From Pseudobacteriovorax antillogorgiicola (lineage in GTDB: Bacteria > Bdellovibrionota_B > Oligoflexia > Oligoflexales > Oligoflexaceae): a stretch of 64,000 nucleotides of DNA. The DNA is taken from contig NZ_FWZT01000001.1 in the NCBI RefSeq assembly GCF_900177345.1, forward strand, positions 1-64,000. Direction: 5' to 3'. Made by a program: the position numbers and the translations under genes. Each line of letters opens with the position of its first letter. The stretch's first letter is position 1. Shown here in pieces: positions 43,188 through 53,353 of the stretch. The notes beneath the pieces were generated by a model. The model was not told where the DNA came from. It saw only the letters and a program-made list of their open reading frames with translations, and did no database searches.

Positions 43188-45272
43188 ATGTCGGTAGTTA
43201 AAGAAGTCGTTGTCGGTGACAAGACCATTAAGTTTGAGTTTAATAAATTTGCCAAACAAGCCAACGGTTCGGTTATGGTCAGCTGCGGCGATACCCAGGT
43301 TCTCGTTACGGTTTGCGCCGCTGATGAGGCCAGAGACGGGCAAGACTTCTTCCCGCTAAGTGTGGATTACATCGAGAAGTTTTATGCGGTTGGCCGCATT
43401 CCAGGTGGCTTCATCAAGCGTGAAACCAAGCCCAGCGAACTCGAAACACTCACTTCCAGAGTGATCGATCGCCCGCTGCGACCCAGTTTTCCGAAAGAGT
43501 ATATGGCGGAAACACAGGTCATCTGTACTGTAATGTCAGCTGACCTTGAGAATCACCCTGCAACACTTGCTCTGATGGGCGCAAGTACTGCTTTGATGAT
43601 CAGCGACATCCCGTTCAACGGCCCGGTAGCATCGCTCCGCGTTGGTAAAAAAGACGGACAGTTAGTTCTCGATCCTGTCTTTGGAGACGAGGGCGAGATC
43701 GATCTCAACATTGCGGCGAATCCTGATGCCGTTCTGATGGTGGAGGCGGCAGCCCAGTTCCAGTCAGAAGAAGCTATGCTCGAAGCCATCAACTTTGCAC
43801 ACGAGAGCATGAAGCCGATTTTCGATATGCAAATCGAAGTACAAAAAGAGATCGGCAAACCGAAGCGAGAGGTGATTCCTGCTGAATCGGACGACAGCAT
43901 CTACCAGGAAGTTTCTGGTTTTAAAGATAACTTGCTAGAAGCTCTTGCTGTGAAAGAAAAGCAAGCCCGAGGTCGCGCACTTAAGGACTTGAAGAAGAAG
44001 CTCAAGGCTGATCTTAATTCCGATGGTGAAGACGGTCGTGATAGCGCTATTTCAGCAGCTTTCGACAAGTTGCTTTACAATACTACACGGTCCATGATTT
44101 TGGATGATAAGCGCCGCATCGATGGCCGTTCATTCACTGACATCCGACCAATCGCCTGCGAAACCAGGCTTATCAAACGATCTCATGGATCGGCTCTGTT
44201 TACACGAGGCGAAACCCAAGCCCTCGGCGTGGTAACTTTAGGTTCTGGGGAAGACGAGCAACGTCTCGATACCATTCTACAGCCAGACGCATCCAAGCGC
44301 TTCCTGCTGCACTACAACTTTCCACCGTACTCCGTTGGCGAAGCCCGCTTCCTAAAGGCGCCAGGAAGACGTGAGATTGGCCACGGCACTCTTGCTGAGA
44401 AAGCTCTCACTCCTGTACTACCCAAGAAAGAAGACTTTAATTACACGGTACGATTGGTGTCTGAAGTTTTAGAGTCAAACGGTTCGTCCTCAATGGCAAC
44501 TGTCTGTGCAGGAACCATGGCGATGCTTGATGCGGGTGTTCCTCTCAAGGCTCCAGTAGCGGGAATTGCAATGGGGCTTGTGAAAGAAGGCGACAAGTAC
44601 GCTGTCCTATCAGATATTCTTGGTGACGAAGACCACCTCGGTGATATGGACTTTAAAGTTACAGGCACCAAGGATGGAATTACAGCTCTCCAAATGGACA
44701 TCAAGATCGATGGCCTATCGAAGGAAATCCTTCAAGAAGCACTCGAACAAGCAAAGCAGGGTCGCCAGCATATCCTCGACAAATTGGTTACAGCAATCTC
44801 CACTCCTGGTGAGTTGAGTGAGCATGCACCACGCATCTTCCAAGTAAAGATCAAAGAGGACAAGATTCGCGATCTGATCGGCCCAGGTGGTAAAACGATC
44901 AAGCGTGTGATCAGCGAAACTGGAGTTAAGATCGACATTGACGACTCTGGCTTGGTAAACATTATTGCTCCAACCAGTGAAAGTGCAGAAAATGCAAAGC
45001 AGTATATCCGCACTCTTACCTCCGACCCTGAAGTCGGTGCCATCTACATGGGCACGGTTAAGAAGGTTGTAGACTTTGGAGCATTCGTTGAAATCCGACC
45101 TGGGCTCGAAGGCCTTCTTCATATTTCCCAGCTAGACACTAAGCGTGTCCAGAAAGTGGAAGATGTTGTGAAGGAAAAAGAGCAAGTCCTAGTGAAGATC
45201 ATCGATGTGGATCGTCAGGGTAAGATTAAGCTTAGCCGCAAGGAAGCTCTTGGCCAAAAACCAACAGCCTAG
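43188..45272 (+). CDS. pnp: Polyribonucleotide nucleotidyltransferase (PNPase)
   Basis: A trimeric 3'-5' phosphorolytic exoribonuclease of the degradosome. It has two RNase PH domains (GRIPGGFIKRETKPSELETL in the first, HYNFPPYSVGEARFLKAPGR in the second), then a KH domain (DLIGPGGKTIKRVISETG) and an S1 domain (YMGTVKKVVDFGAFVEIRPG). ATG 43188 has GGAG five bases upstream and fits the family length (694 aa). An ATG at 43164 is in frame but has a ribosome site too close. Confidence 0.97.
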   Translation: MSVVKEVVVGDKTIKFEFNKFAKQANGSVMVSCGDTQVLVTVCAADEARDGQDFFPLSVDYIEKFYAVGRIPGGFIKRETKPSELETLTSRVIDRPLRPSFPKEYMAETQVICTVMSADLENHPATLALMGASTALMISDIPFNGPVASLRVGKKDGQLVLDPVFGDEGEIDLNIAANPDAVLMVEAAAQFQSEEAMLEAINFAHESMKPIFDMQIEVQKEIGKPKREVIPAESDDSIYQEVSGFKDNLLEALAVKEKQARGRALKDLKKKLKADLNSDGEDGRDSAISAAFDKLLYNTTRSMILDDKRRIDGRSFTDIRPIACETRLIKRSHGSALFTRGETQALGVVTLGSGEDEQRLDTILQPDASKRFLLHYNFPPYSVGEARFLKAPGRREIGHGTLAEKALTPVLPKKEDFNYTVRLVSEVLESNGSSSMATVCAGTMAMLDAGVPLKAPVAGIAMGLVKEGDKYAVLSDILGDEDHLGDMDFKVTGTKDGITALQMDIKIDGLSKEILQEALEQAKQGRQHILDKLVTAISTPGELSEHAPRIFQVKIKEDKIRDLIGPGGKTIKRVISETGVKIDIDDSGLVNIIAPTSESAENAKQYIRTLTSDPEVGAIYMGTVKKVVDFGAFVEIRPGLEGLLHISQLDTKRVQKVEDVVKEKEQVLVKIIDVDRQGKIKLSRKEALGQKPTA

Positions 45273-45287
45273 GCGGGAGGTTTTAAC

Positions 45288-45716
45288 ATGATCAAGCTTC
45301 GCTGCGACGAAAAGTACCAGCCGAAATATATGACAGCCCACAGTGCTGCCTGCGACCTTTATGCGCGAGAGGGGGCCATCATTGAGCCCCAACAAGTCAT
45401 CCGAGTTCCGGTTGGAGTTTGGATCGACTCAGTGGATTGGAACCAGGTTCCAGAGGACTGCATTCCCGAACTTCAGGTTCGGGCTCGGTCAGGGCTTTCA
45501 TTCAAAAATAGCATCATGCTAGCTAATGGTGTCGGTACGGTAGATGCCGACTACCCCGATGAGATTGGCGTGCTGCTATATAATGGTGGTCTTCAGTCTT
45601 TTGAAGTTACCGAAGGCATGAGAATCGCTCAGATTGCATTAAACCTTGTCCACCGAATTCCTCACTTAGACGTTGGCGGAGTTCGTACTGGCGGGTTTGG
45701 TTCGACCAAGGTCTGA
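45288..45716 (+). CDS. dut: Deoxyuridine 5'-triphosphate nucleotidohydrolase
   Basis: Hydrolyses dUTP to dUMP, keeping uracil out of DNA and feeding thymidylate synthesis. All five trimeric dUTPase motifs are seen: HSAACDLYA, RARSGLS, GVGTVDADYPDEIGV, RIAQIAL and GGFGST. 142 residues. A GGGAGG ribosome site lies in the 15-base gap after pnp, so it is probably co-transcribed. Confidence 0.96.
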   Translation: MIKLRCDEKYQPKYMTAHSAACDLYAREGAIIEPQQVIRVPVGVWIDSVDWNQVPEDCIPELQVRARSGLSFKNSIMLANGVGTVDADYPDEIGVLLYNGGLQSFEVTEGMRIAQIALNLVHRIPHLDVGGVRTGGFGSTKV

Positions 45717-45736
45717 TTTCGTTTCTCAGATATATT

Positions 45737-47485
45737 CTAAGTTTTATCGAGGCTCGCCGATTCCAAAGCGCGGGCCACCATTTCTTTTCCTTCTTCAATT
45801 TTACCAGCATTCAGATACAAACGACCTAATGCCATAACCAGGCACTGGCGCTCTCCAAAACTGTCTCTCATGGACTCTAGTATATGAATCGGCTCTTCCC
45901 ACTCTTCGCATTCTAGCGCTGCCTGGGTTAGTTTAAACAAGAGTTTCTCATTGGTCATATCTAGGCATAGTGCCCGGTGAAACCAGTAAAGTGAATCTTC
46001 AGCCATTCCTAGCATGCGGTGAACTGTTCCCACACCAGCCAGGGCCTCAGCCTGATTAGGCTTGTAAGCCAAGACTTTCTTAAAGAACATCAAGGCGTCT
46101 TCTTCGGTATGAGATCGTAGAGAAACTTTACCTAGCCCCAAATACGCTTCCCAATTGCGATCGTTCAACTGAACTGCAATGTCATAAGCTTCCATAGCCA
46201 ATTCAACAGCTCCCCACCGAAGGTGAGCGTCACCTTTGATCCGATAGGCTTCACTCTTCTTGATGAAGTCTTGCCCCGCAAGGCTCATCATCAGACTCAA
46301 GCCATCAAGGACACTATCCCTATGCCCCAGACTCAGGTTCTGCTCGACCAGAATTCTTTGGGACTCATAGTCAACCTGGACATTTCTCGACTCCATACCG
46401 TAACCTTTCATCACCTGTGACATAACATTTAAAAAAAGCTCTCTGTGACTCTTCTGACCTTGATGACGCCTTACCTGGCCCGCTATCTTGCCCGCTTCTC
46501 TACCTTGATACTTAAACAGCCCAACAGCCTCCTCAAGAGCTTCGCTGAGCCCCAGATAGGAGCCATCACTTGCAACGATTCCAAAATTTTCTAGATAGTC
46601 TGAGTCGCCGCTTGAGCCTAAAATCGGCAGAACATCACAGGCAGCAGCCTCTCTCAGCCAGGGACTCATCCAGCCTTGCACCATACTATCGAGGTCCACA
46701 GCGATATCCATTGCTGAACAAAGGTCATGAAAGAACGGCCTTGTGTCTTGGTTTATAAACATCAGTTGACTACCGATGCCCAAGTCGGACGCCAAATACT
46801 TCAGCCCGTCCGTATCTTCTTCTGACGCAATCATCAGCTTGATGTGTTTGCATTGAGTCGGTTTGCGGCGCAAGAAGAATCGCAGAGCACGAAGTAAGCT
46901 CGCAATTCTTTCTGTGTGGTTTGAATGTGTAAAAAGTAGGGTCGTATTCATATCGAGTTGAACGTAACGCCGAAACTTTGTTCTCAGTCTTGAGTCAAAG
47001 CGCAGCTGCTCCGACACCTCAGGATGAGTCACAGAAATCTTCTCTGTCTGAACCCCCTCTGTTAATAAGTACTCTCGGACTCTTTCATTTGTTGCGAAGA
47101 TGAAATCAGCAGCACGCATGAGCTGCATCGTTGTTCGAAAGTCCTCTGAGGTTTCATCGATAAACGGACAAGAGTCTATGGTTTGCAGTAAGATCAAGGG
47201 CTTGTTTAGTTTACATGCCGCACTAAGACTTTGAAATGAAGAACGGTAATGGGGATCGACAACGACGACAATGTCGCAGTGTTTTAGTTGATTAGATAGG
47301 CCTCTAAAATACTGCGGCATATCATCGACTGGATCAAAAAGCTTAATCGGATAGTCGAACAGGCTAGCTGGTAGACCCACGTGGTTATTCAGGAGCAGAA
47401 CCTCTAGTTCAATCTCCTTATATCCTTTAAAGAGTTCTACCAGATGCAGATCCTTGCGGTCTGCCATGACAATCGAGATCTTCAC
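45737..47485 (-). CDS. Glycosyltransferase (GT4-like) fused to TPR repeats
   Basis: 582 residues. Residues 1-340 look like a GT-B glycosyltransferase: FTHSNHTERIASLLRALRFF and LYLASDLGIG-type elements, then MSPWLREAAACDVLPILGSS as the donor-binding loop. Residues about 380-570 are tetratricopeptide repeats (LRWGAVELAMEAYDIAVQLN, then AYLGLGKVSLRSHTEEDALM). Such fusions glycosylate proteins or envelope glycans; the acceptor is unknown. The start is GTG with AAGGA seven bases upstream. It lies 32 bases after the S41 protease gene. Confidence 0.75.
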   Translation of the reverse strand: MKISIVMADRKDLHLVELFKGYKEIELEVLLLNNHVGLPASLFDYPIKLFDPVDDMPQYFRGLSNQLKHCDIVVVVDPHYRSSFQSLSAACKLNKPLILLQTIDSCPFIDETSEDFRTTMQLMRAADFIFATNERVREYLLTEGVQTEKISVTHPEVSEQLRFDSRLRTKFRRYVQLDMNTTLLFTHSNHTERIASLLRALRFFLRRKPTQCKHIKLMIASEEDTDGLKYLASDLGIGSQLMFINQDTRPFFHDLCSAMDIAVDLDSMVQGWMSPWLREAAACDVLPILGSSGDSDYLENFGIVASDGSYLGLSEALEEAVGLFKYQGREAGKIAGQVRRHQGQKSHRELFLNVMSQVMKGYGMESRNVQVDYESQRILVEQNLSLGHRDSVLDGLSLMMSLAGQDFIKKSEAYRIKGDAHLRWGAVELAMEAYDIAVQLNDRNWEAYLGLGKVSLRSHTEEDALMFFKKVLAYKPNQAEALAGVGTVHRMLGMAEDSLYWFHRALCLDMTNEKLLFKLTQAALECEEWEEPIHILESMRDSFGERQCLVMALGRLYLNAGKIEEGKEMVARALESASLDKT

Positions 47486-47517
47486 ACATCCATCCTTGGA
47501 CTAGTTCTTAACTATTT

Positions 47518-49989
47518 TTATCGTCTCTTTGGTATCGCCTTTAGCAAATGATCCCTCTTCAATGGTACCAAGTATTCTTCAGCATCAATGGTCAAGCCAA
47601 AGTGGAGATCATTTGAAATCAGTTCTTCAGACACGGAGATAGGAAACCTAACAACGACGTTTTTCCCTGTGCCTAAAGTTTGGATGGTCTCGCTAACTTT
47701 TTCTGGAATTTCAACTTGCTTACCCGATAGATTCGCCAGACTAGCCTTGACGTCATGGGCTTCGATATCTGACTCGTTCAGTAATGACACTTCTAAAATT
47801 GCTTTTTCACCGGGCTCTAGAATCCCATCTTCGTGACCACCCTGCTCATCAACTAGGGATATATCAAACGAAAGCTGGGGCTTGTGAGACGTTTTCACTA
47901 GGACACGAAGCTCTTTTTGCTGCTTCATGACTGGCCAGCCTTCGATGGAGGATCCAAGAAATAGACTGTAGGGAGAAGGATTAGCCGGTAACTCCAAGTC
48001 CAAAATCATCTCACCCCGAATAGTTTGTCCTGATTTCAGGGTACCCAGTAGTTGCTCCTGAGTCGGAATCTCTAAGTTTTCGGAGCGTAGGAATACCGAG
48101 ACGCGATCAACTGCGTGATCTCCTAAGTTAGAAACCTCCCATTCCACAGTGAGGGGACGTCCTTCAAGTACCGAAACTAGAGAGTCACTTTTTAGCTTGG
48201 TTACAATTGCTAGAGGTTCTACTACTGGATGTCTCGTATCAACCCAATTTACCCGATGCTTTGTCTGGAGATAACGCTCGACTTCATCCTCACGCACCCG
48301 ATTTTCTTGGTTAACGTAACCCGATGCGCTAGCAAGCCAGTAGGTGGCTCGCTGTTTTTCTTCAGTCAACGGCACCTCATTCTTGGCAAAAAGCTCATGA
48401 AAAACCCCTAAGGCGAGCTGCTTTTCATAATCCCCGGAAATAGATTGACGCTGGTAGAAAAATTTGTAACGAGGTGTCGGAACCTCTTGATAGCCAGCCC
48501 CTGAAAGGGTATTTGCCAAAAACCTTTCAGATGCATAGCGTCCAGGCCCAAGCAGATTAAGGTTGCGATCGGCAGCGAAAATAGGCTGCACCCAAACATC
48601 CGGCATGATGCCCATGTTTTGAATTGTTTTGCCGCTGGGTGAGTAGTAGCGTGCAATGGTCAGCTTCAGAGCCTGATTCGATGGAAGTTCGAATACCGTT
48701 TGGACAGACCCTTTGCCGAACGTTGGTTGGCCAATTACAATCGCACGATTGTTATCCTGAAGAGCCCCAGCAAGGATCTCGCTAGCCGATGCAGTTTCTC
48801 CATCGACAAGGATAACCACGGGAAGGTCGAATTCATCCTTATCATCGTATGCAACTTCCACTTCAGGTCTTCGGCCCGAAGTAGACACAATTCGCCCTCG
48901 GTGTAGAAATAAATCAGCAGCCTTCACAGCTTGGTCTAAAAGACCTCCAGGATTGCCTCGCAAATCTAGAGTAATTCCTTTGATCCCTTGCTCTCTCGAA
49001 TAGAAACTAATTGCTTCTTTGATCTCTTCAGAGGTTCTGGAAGAAAAACTATCCACCGTAAGATAAAGAACGGGGTAATCACCCGCTTTTAGCACTTCAG
49101 CGTTTATAGAATCTACTTGAATGACTTCCCGCCGGATTTTGATTTTTCTAGGAGCATTTTCTCCGGCACGAAGCAGCGATAAATGGACTTCGGTACCTGG
49201 AGCACCGCGCATATGATGGACCAGATTTTGAAGACTGGTTCCAAACGTACTTTTGTCATTGATGAATGTGATCTGATCCCGACCGTTGATACCAGCTTTT
49301 TCCGCTGGGCTATGAGGTAGGGGCTTGATAACAGTTAGAACATCGTTTTGAATCCCAACCACGACTCCAAGTCCACCGAAAGAACCTTCCGTGCCTTGCT
49401 TAAGTTCACGATACTCTTCCTGATCAAGCAAACCACTGTGTGGATCTAATGAATGCAGGAGAGCATTCAGATAGATAAAAGCTCCGATATTACTGGATTG
49501 GCTGGATGCAAACATCTCGTTCTTGGCGAGATCAGACTTGCCAATAAAGGAGGCAAGATGAATGCTATCTTCGAGCAAACGCTGAAAGGTGTAGTCTGAT
49601 TCGAGAGAAAACTCCGTCACCATCTTACCTATCTGCACTCTTCGATGTCCCTCATCGACATCGCTAACGCTCACCTCACGATAGTGGTTAAGCTCTAATA
49701 AAGCACCTTCGATCAAACTCTGATTATCCAATGCTCGATCAGGGTCGACATAATAATTCTGAATGATAGTAAGAATTGAGTCCACCAGTATGGCATTAGC
49801 AATGCGATCCTGACTAAAATCGGCATCAGACGGCTGCTTAAGACCTGATAAAGGCTCGGTGCCCAAAGCAGACAGCTTCATCTGCTTGTCGAGCAGATGG
49901 TGTTCCAGCACTTTTGTCGATATCAGGGAGACCAAGACTCCGAGAAGGACACCGGTAAGAAGCGTAGCTATTTTGGCAACTAATTTCAT
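47518..49989 (-). CDS. S41-family C-terminal processing protease with extra C-terminal domains
   Basis: 823 residues from ATG 49989. An N-terminal membrane anchor (KLVAKIATLLTGVLLGVLVS), a PDZ domain (GGLGVVVGIQNDVLTVIKPL) and the S41 catalytic core follow. The serine lies in VDGETASASEILAG near residue 400 and the lysine in TFGKGSVQT near 425. After about residue 560 there are two beta-sandwich-like regions (EWEVSNLGDHAVDRVSVFLR; ILEPGEKAILEVSLLNESDI) that ordinary CtpA/Prc proteins lack. It acts in the periplasm, presumably trimming proteins or controlling peptidoglycan hydrolases. Confidence 0.9.
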   Translation of the reverse strand: MKLVAKIATLLTGVLLGVLVSLISTKVLEHHLLDKQMKLSALGTEPLSGLKQPSDADFSQDRIANAILVDSILTIIQNYYVDPDRALDNQSLIEGALLELNHYREVSVSDVDEGHRRVQIGKMVTEFSLESDYTFQRLLEDSIHLASFIGKSDLAKNEMFASSQSSNIGAFIYLNALLHSLDPHSGLLDQEEYRELKQGTEGSFGGLGVVVGIQNDVLTVIKPLPHSPAEKAGINGRDQITFINDKSTFGTSLQNLVHHMRGAPGTEVHLSLLRAGENAPRKIKIRREVIQVDSINAEVLKAGDYPVLYLTVDSFSSRTSEEIKEAISFYSREQGIKGITLDLRGNPGGLLDQAVKAADLFLHRGRIVSTSGRRPEVEVAYDDKDEFDLPVVILVDGETASASEILAGALQDNNRAIVIGQPTFGKGSVQTVFELPSNQALKLTIARYYSPSGKTIQNMGIMPDVWVQPIFAADRNLNLLGPGRYASERFLANTLSGAGYQEVPTPRYKFFYQRQSISGDYEKQLALGVFHELFAKNEVPLTEEKQRATYWLASASGYVNQENRVREDEVERYLQTKHRVNWVDTRHPVVEPLAIVTKLKSDSLVSVLEGRPLTVEWEVSNLGDHAVDRVSVFLRSENLEIPTQEQLLGTLKSGQTIRGEMILDLELPANPSPYSLFLGSSIEGWPVMKQQKELRVLVKTSHKPQLSFDISLVDEQGGHEDGILEPGEKAILEVSLLNESDIEAHDVKASLANLSGKQVEIPEKVSETIQTLGTGKNVVVRFPISVSEELISNDLHFGLTIDAEEYLVPLKRDHLLKAIPKRR

Positions 49990-50243
49990 TCGCGTTACTC
50001 TCCTACGCTGTCTATCGTCCCAAACTGAAAATTTATTAATCGCGTTTGCTATCATTCAGCGAGACAGCGCTAGAGTGCAGCTGCGAAGGCCTTCTGAAGC
50101 CCTACCCACTCCTTCATGGCAAGTAGCTAAAAATAATCGATAAAGATATTTTTTTTAATTTTTTCAGATATTTCCTAATGGTATGGCGAGAAATACCGAA
50201 TAAATAGGGTGAAGGTTGAAATTATTGAGCTTTTGGACAATTC

Positions 50244-51809
50244 ATGACGAGACCACAAAAACGGCCAAAGAAATTACTTGTAAGCAGCAAAGCGGCCAAG
50301 CCCCTCGCTCAAGATCCTACGTTCTGCATTCTCTCTATCTTCCTGTTCCTCCTGATAGCATTCGCTTGGACAGCGCAAGCCAGCCCTGTTGATACCTCGA
50401 TCGAAAGGCTTCGAAGCCTTGAAAAGGACATCTGGACCAGCCACGATCGCGACATTCATGATCTTCAATTCCAAGTGACTCAACTGATTCAGCTCCAACC
50501 AGACTCTGCATTTGCACACTATCTGTTAGGGCAGCTGTACATCCGACAATTCGTTAAATCACCCTACGAAATGCATCTACTTCGCCAAGCAGCCGAGCTA
50601 GGACAGCAGGCGATAGACCTGAAGCCTGATCGTGATTTCGGCTATGTAGTGGCCAGTCAGGTGCTTGATATGATGGGTTACACAAGCAACGCTAGCAAGC
50701 TTATCAATCCAGAGCGGAACACAAAGATTTCGAATACCTGGAGAACCTTATTCCTCCAAGCAAAATTTAATGCCGCGCAAAACAGCTATAAGAAATCCTT
50801 GGCCATTCTCAAGGAATCTTTGAGCCGTGAGGACACTCAGTCTGAGATAATTATTCCTCATGCTCTCGCTATCATCGAGTCTAATCTTGAAGGTCGTGAA
50901 TTACTGAAAGAGCTTCGCGTTTGGAATAATGACTTCAGCAATGAAACAGTCTCTTTGAACCTGGCCATTGCGTTAAGCCAACAAAAAAAATATGAAGAAG
51001 CTCATAAGATTTACGGGAAGATGATAAAGACGAATCCCAAGGCCTTAGAGGCTAGGATCAATGACGGGATCATACTCTACCAGCATCTCGATCGACGACA
51101 GGATGGCAAGGAGCGCTTAGCCTCGATTCTCGATCATTTTTCCGATCGACTGACCCTAGAACAAAAGGGAATCGTGAAAAGCCACCTCGCTCGAATTTTT
51201 CTCAGGAACCGTGATTTCAGCGAAGCCGAGTCTTTGTTTTTATCGATCATTCGTGAGAGTCAGGAACCTCTAGAATGGATCGCACTTAGCCATGCGACTT
51301 ATAAAGAAAAGAAACTCTATAAAGAGTTTTCTAAGCTGATGCGCAAGGTGAAAGAAGAGCTTCCCGGGTCGGGTCCAATTTATGCCCTCCATGGTGAAGT
51401 ACTTTCCGAACATTTAAAAAAACACAGTGATGCCATAGATTCTTACGAAGGCGCAATTTTACTCGAACCAAGTCGCAGTGAATTCTACAATGGCCTTGGA
51501 CTAGCCTACTACAGACAAAAGAATATGGTGAAGGCGTTAAATCTATTCGTCCAGGCAACTCAGGTTGACCCGAATGATGCCACTGCTCGTTATAATGAAG
51601 CCTGCGTCTTAGCAATTCTAGGACGCCCCCAAGAGGCGTTGGGGTCCCTTAAAGAAGCCATAACATTAGATCCACGGCTTCAGAACACAGCGCAACAGGA
51701 TTCCGACTTCAAGAGCATTCGTGACTCAGATCAGTTTCGCGCCCTCATAGGTAGCGGACATAATATCAGTGAGGTCACCAGGCCTCAGCAAACAGCCCAA
51801 CAACCCTAG
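50244..51809 (+). CDS. Secreted or membrane-anchored TPR protein
   Basis: 521 residues. A basic N-terminus and a hydrophobic segment (FCILSIFLFLLIAFAWTAQA, residues 28-47) form a long signal peptide or anchor. About eight TPR-type repeats follow, the clearest near the C-terminus (EFYNGLGLAYYRQKNMVKAL; ATARYNEACVLAILGRPQEA). The ribosome site is weak. Probably a periplasmic scaffold. The stop lies in a small inverted repeat shared with the convergent namZ end (51805-51827). Confidence 0.8.
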   Translation: MTRPQKRPKKLLVSSKAAKPLAQDPTFCILSIFLFLLIAFAWTAQASPVDTSIERLRSLEKDIWTSHDRDIHDLQFQVTQLIQLQPDSAFAHYLLGQLYIRQFVKSPYEMHLLRQAAELGQQAIDLKPDRDFGYVVASQVLDMMGYTSNASKLINPERNTKISNTWRTLFLQAKFNAAQNSYKKSLAILKESLSREDTQSEIIIPHALAIIESNLEGRELLKELRVWNNDFSNETVSLNLAIALSQQKKYEEAHKIYGKMIKTNPKALEARINDGIILYQHLDRRQDGKERLASILDHFSDRLTLEQKGIVKSHLARIFLRNRDFSEAESLFLSIIRESQEPLEWIALSHATYKEKKLYKEFSKLMRKVKEELPGSGPIYALHGEVLSEHLKKHSDAIDSYEGAILLEPSRSEFYNGLGLAYYRQKNMVKALNLFVQATQVDPNDATARYNEACVLAILGRPQEALGSLKEAITLDPRLQNTAQQDSDFKSIRDSDQFRALIGSGHNISEVTRPQQTAQQP

Positions 51810-51822
51810 CCCTCTTTGTGAG

Positions 51823-53007
51823 CTAGGCTTGCATATCGCGCTCGTAGAGCAAAATCTTTTGAATCTTTTCGAGATACTGATCAAGCCCAGACCGCCAATG
51901 GCCACTCATGGTTCCATCGAAATCTCGGCACCACTGATCAGCATTCAAATGACCCAAGATGAGATTAATCGGCAAATTACTATAGTCGTACTCGTAGGGT
52001 GGCTGTGACCACTGAAACTTGTCACCACCGACATCAATAGCAGCTTTTACGAGACTAAGCCCCAATCGAAAGGTATCGATATGAAGCGGGTCCAGAACGT
52101 GGATCTGCAAGCCAGAACAAGGAGTGCCAGCCCATTTTTGAGATGTGGGCTGGAAGTCCGCTGGCCGCAAATAAACTCCCCGGCTATCAGCATAAAGTTC
52201 CTGCGCCCTCTTGGTGAATGAGTCACGATCCAGAAAAGGAGCGCCAATAAACTGAAACGGTAGCCCTGTGCCACGCCCCTCTGATACGTTGGTGCCCTCA
52301 AACATCACCGTCGCAGGATATACGTACAATGACTCTGTCGTAGGAAGATTTGGTGACGTCAAGACCCATCGGAAGGGGTTTTGTTGCCATATGCTATCCG
52401 GGCGCCACCCATCCATAGCAATCACCTCCAGATCAGCACCAATGCCCAAGTTGAACAATTGAGCTGCTTCACCAGGTGTGAGACCGTGGCGTAAGGGAAT
52501 CTCGAATTCTCCCACGAACGACTTCGCGCTCAGATCGAGTACATTTCCTTCAACTTGCACCCCACCCAAGGGATTTGATCGATCCAAAACAACCACCCGC
52601 TTACCGTGCTTTTTGGCAGCACGGAGGCAGCCTGCAATCGTATACTTGAAAGTATAGACCCGACAGCCAACGATCTGAATATCGATGACGATGGTATCCA
52701 GGCCCGCCAGCATTTCAGCGGTTGGCTCCCTTGTCTCGGAATATAGAGAGTACACTGGCAAGCCATAGGGCCCTGTGCCGTGATTGCTTTCAATCATATT
52801 GTCCTGGAGAGTGGCGTGAAAGCCATGCTGTGGTCCGAAAAATGCTACCAAGCGATCACCTAGCATGTCTCGTAACACGTCCCAGGAGGCTTTAAAATCT
52901 CTCGTCACAGACGCCTGGTTACAAAGAAGCGCACAACGCCCCCATTGATCTGCAAGCTGAGGTTGGTCTCTCAGCTTTTCTAGTCCAATTTTCAATGAGC
53001 GCTCCAT
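51823..53007 (-). CDS. NamZ-type (DUF1343) exo-beta-N-acetylmuramidase-like protein
   Basis: 394 residues with the DUF1343 pattern: ALLCNQASVT, AFFGPQHGFHATLQ, LDTIVIDIQIVGCRVYTFKY, VVVLDRSNPLGGVQVEGN and LRHGLTPGEAAQLF. Family members such as Bacillus NamZ release MurNAc from peptidoglycan fragments during cell-wall recycling. No signal peptide is evident, so a cytoplasmic recycling role or non-classical export is possible. Its ATG directly abuts the stop of the 77-residue gene upstream (TAAATG). Confidence 0.88.
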   Translation of the reverse strand: MERSLKIGLEKLRDQPQLADQWGRCALLCNQASVTRDFKASWDVLRDMLGDRLVAFFGPQHGFHATLQDNMIESNHGTGPYGLPVYSLYSETREPTAEMLAGLDTIVIDIQIVGCRVYTFKYTIAGCLRAAKKHGKRVVVLDRSNPLGGVQVEGNVLDLSAKSFVGEFEIPLRHGLTPGEAAQLFNLGIGADLEVIAMDGWRPDSIWQQNPFRWVLTSPNLPTTESLYVYPATVMFEGTNVSEGRGTGLPFQFIGAPFLDRDSFTKRAQELYADSRGVYLRPADFQPTSQKWAGTPCSGLQIHVLDPLHIDTFRLGLSLVKAAIDVGGDKFQWSQPPYEYDYSNLPINLILGHLNADQWCRDFDGTMSGHWRSGLDQYLEKIQKILLYERDMQA

Positions 53008-53241
53008 TTACCCGCGGCTATTGATACTCGAAATCAATTGGTTGAGACAATCCTCAACTGACTTGCCATTAACGGAAGGGATGACACTATTTTTATCGGT
53101 AGCATGCTCTCCATGACCAATCCAAGATGAGCCATCTTCGTTGATTTCAAGGAGATAGTTCACACCACTATGCATGTAGGTAAATTTATGAATGCGATAA
53201 AGCTTACTGCCTTCGGGGACCTTAACAACATTCCAGTCCAT
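53008..53241 (-). CDS. Conserved-looking 77-residue protein of unknown function
   Basis: ATG 53239-53241 has GAGG at a good distance. The product is acidic-neutral with aromatic residues (KLYRIHKFTYMHSGVNYLLE) and no signal or membrane segment. Immediate coupling to the NamZ-like gene (stop and start adjacent, no gap) suggests that the two are made in a fixed ratio. No family recognised. Confidence 0.6.
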   Translation of the reverse strand: MDWNVVKVPEGSKLYRIHKFTYMHSGVNYLLEINEDGSSWIGHGEHATDKNSVIPSVNGKSVEDCLNQLISSINSRG

Positions 53242-53353
53242 GGAAACCTCGCGGAGGAAGGTTAAATGACGATAACATATCTTAAAGGTAATAGAAATTA
53301 GGCGGCTCGTCTAGAGCCCTATGGCTGGACCTCGATCTAAAAACTAGCAAAAA

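Noticed and set aside
51804-51828. Terminator between the TPR gene and the namZ-like gene
   Set aside because: CCTAGC/GCTAGG gives only six pairs with an 11-base loop and no T-run; it spans both stop codons and may be chance.
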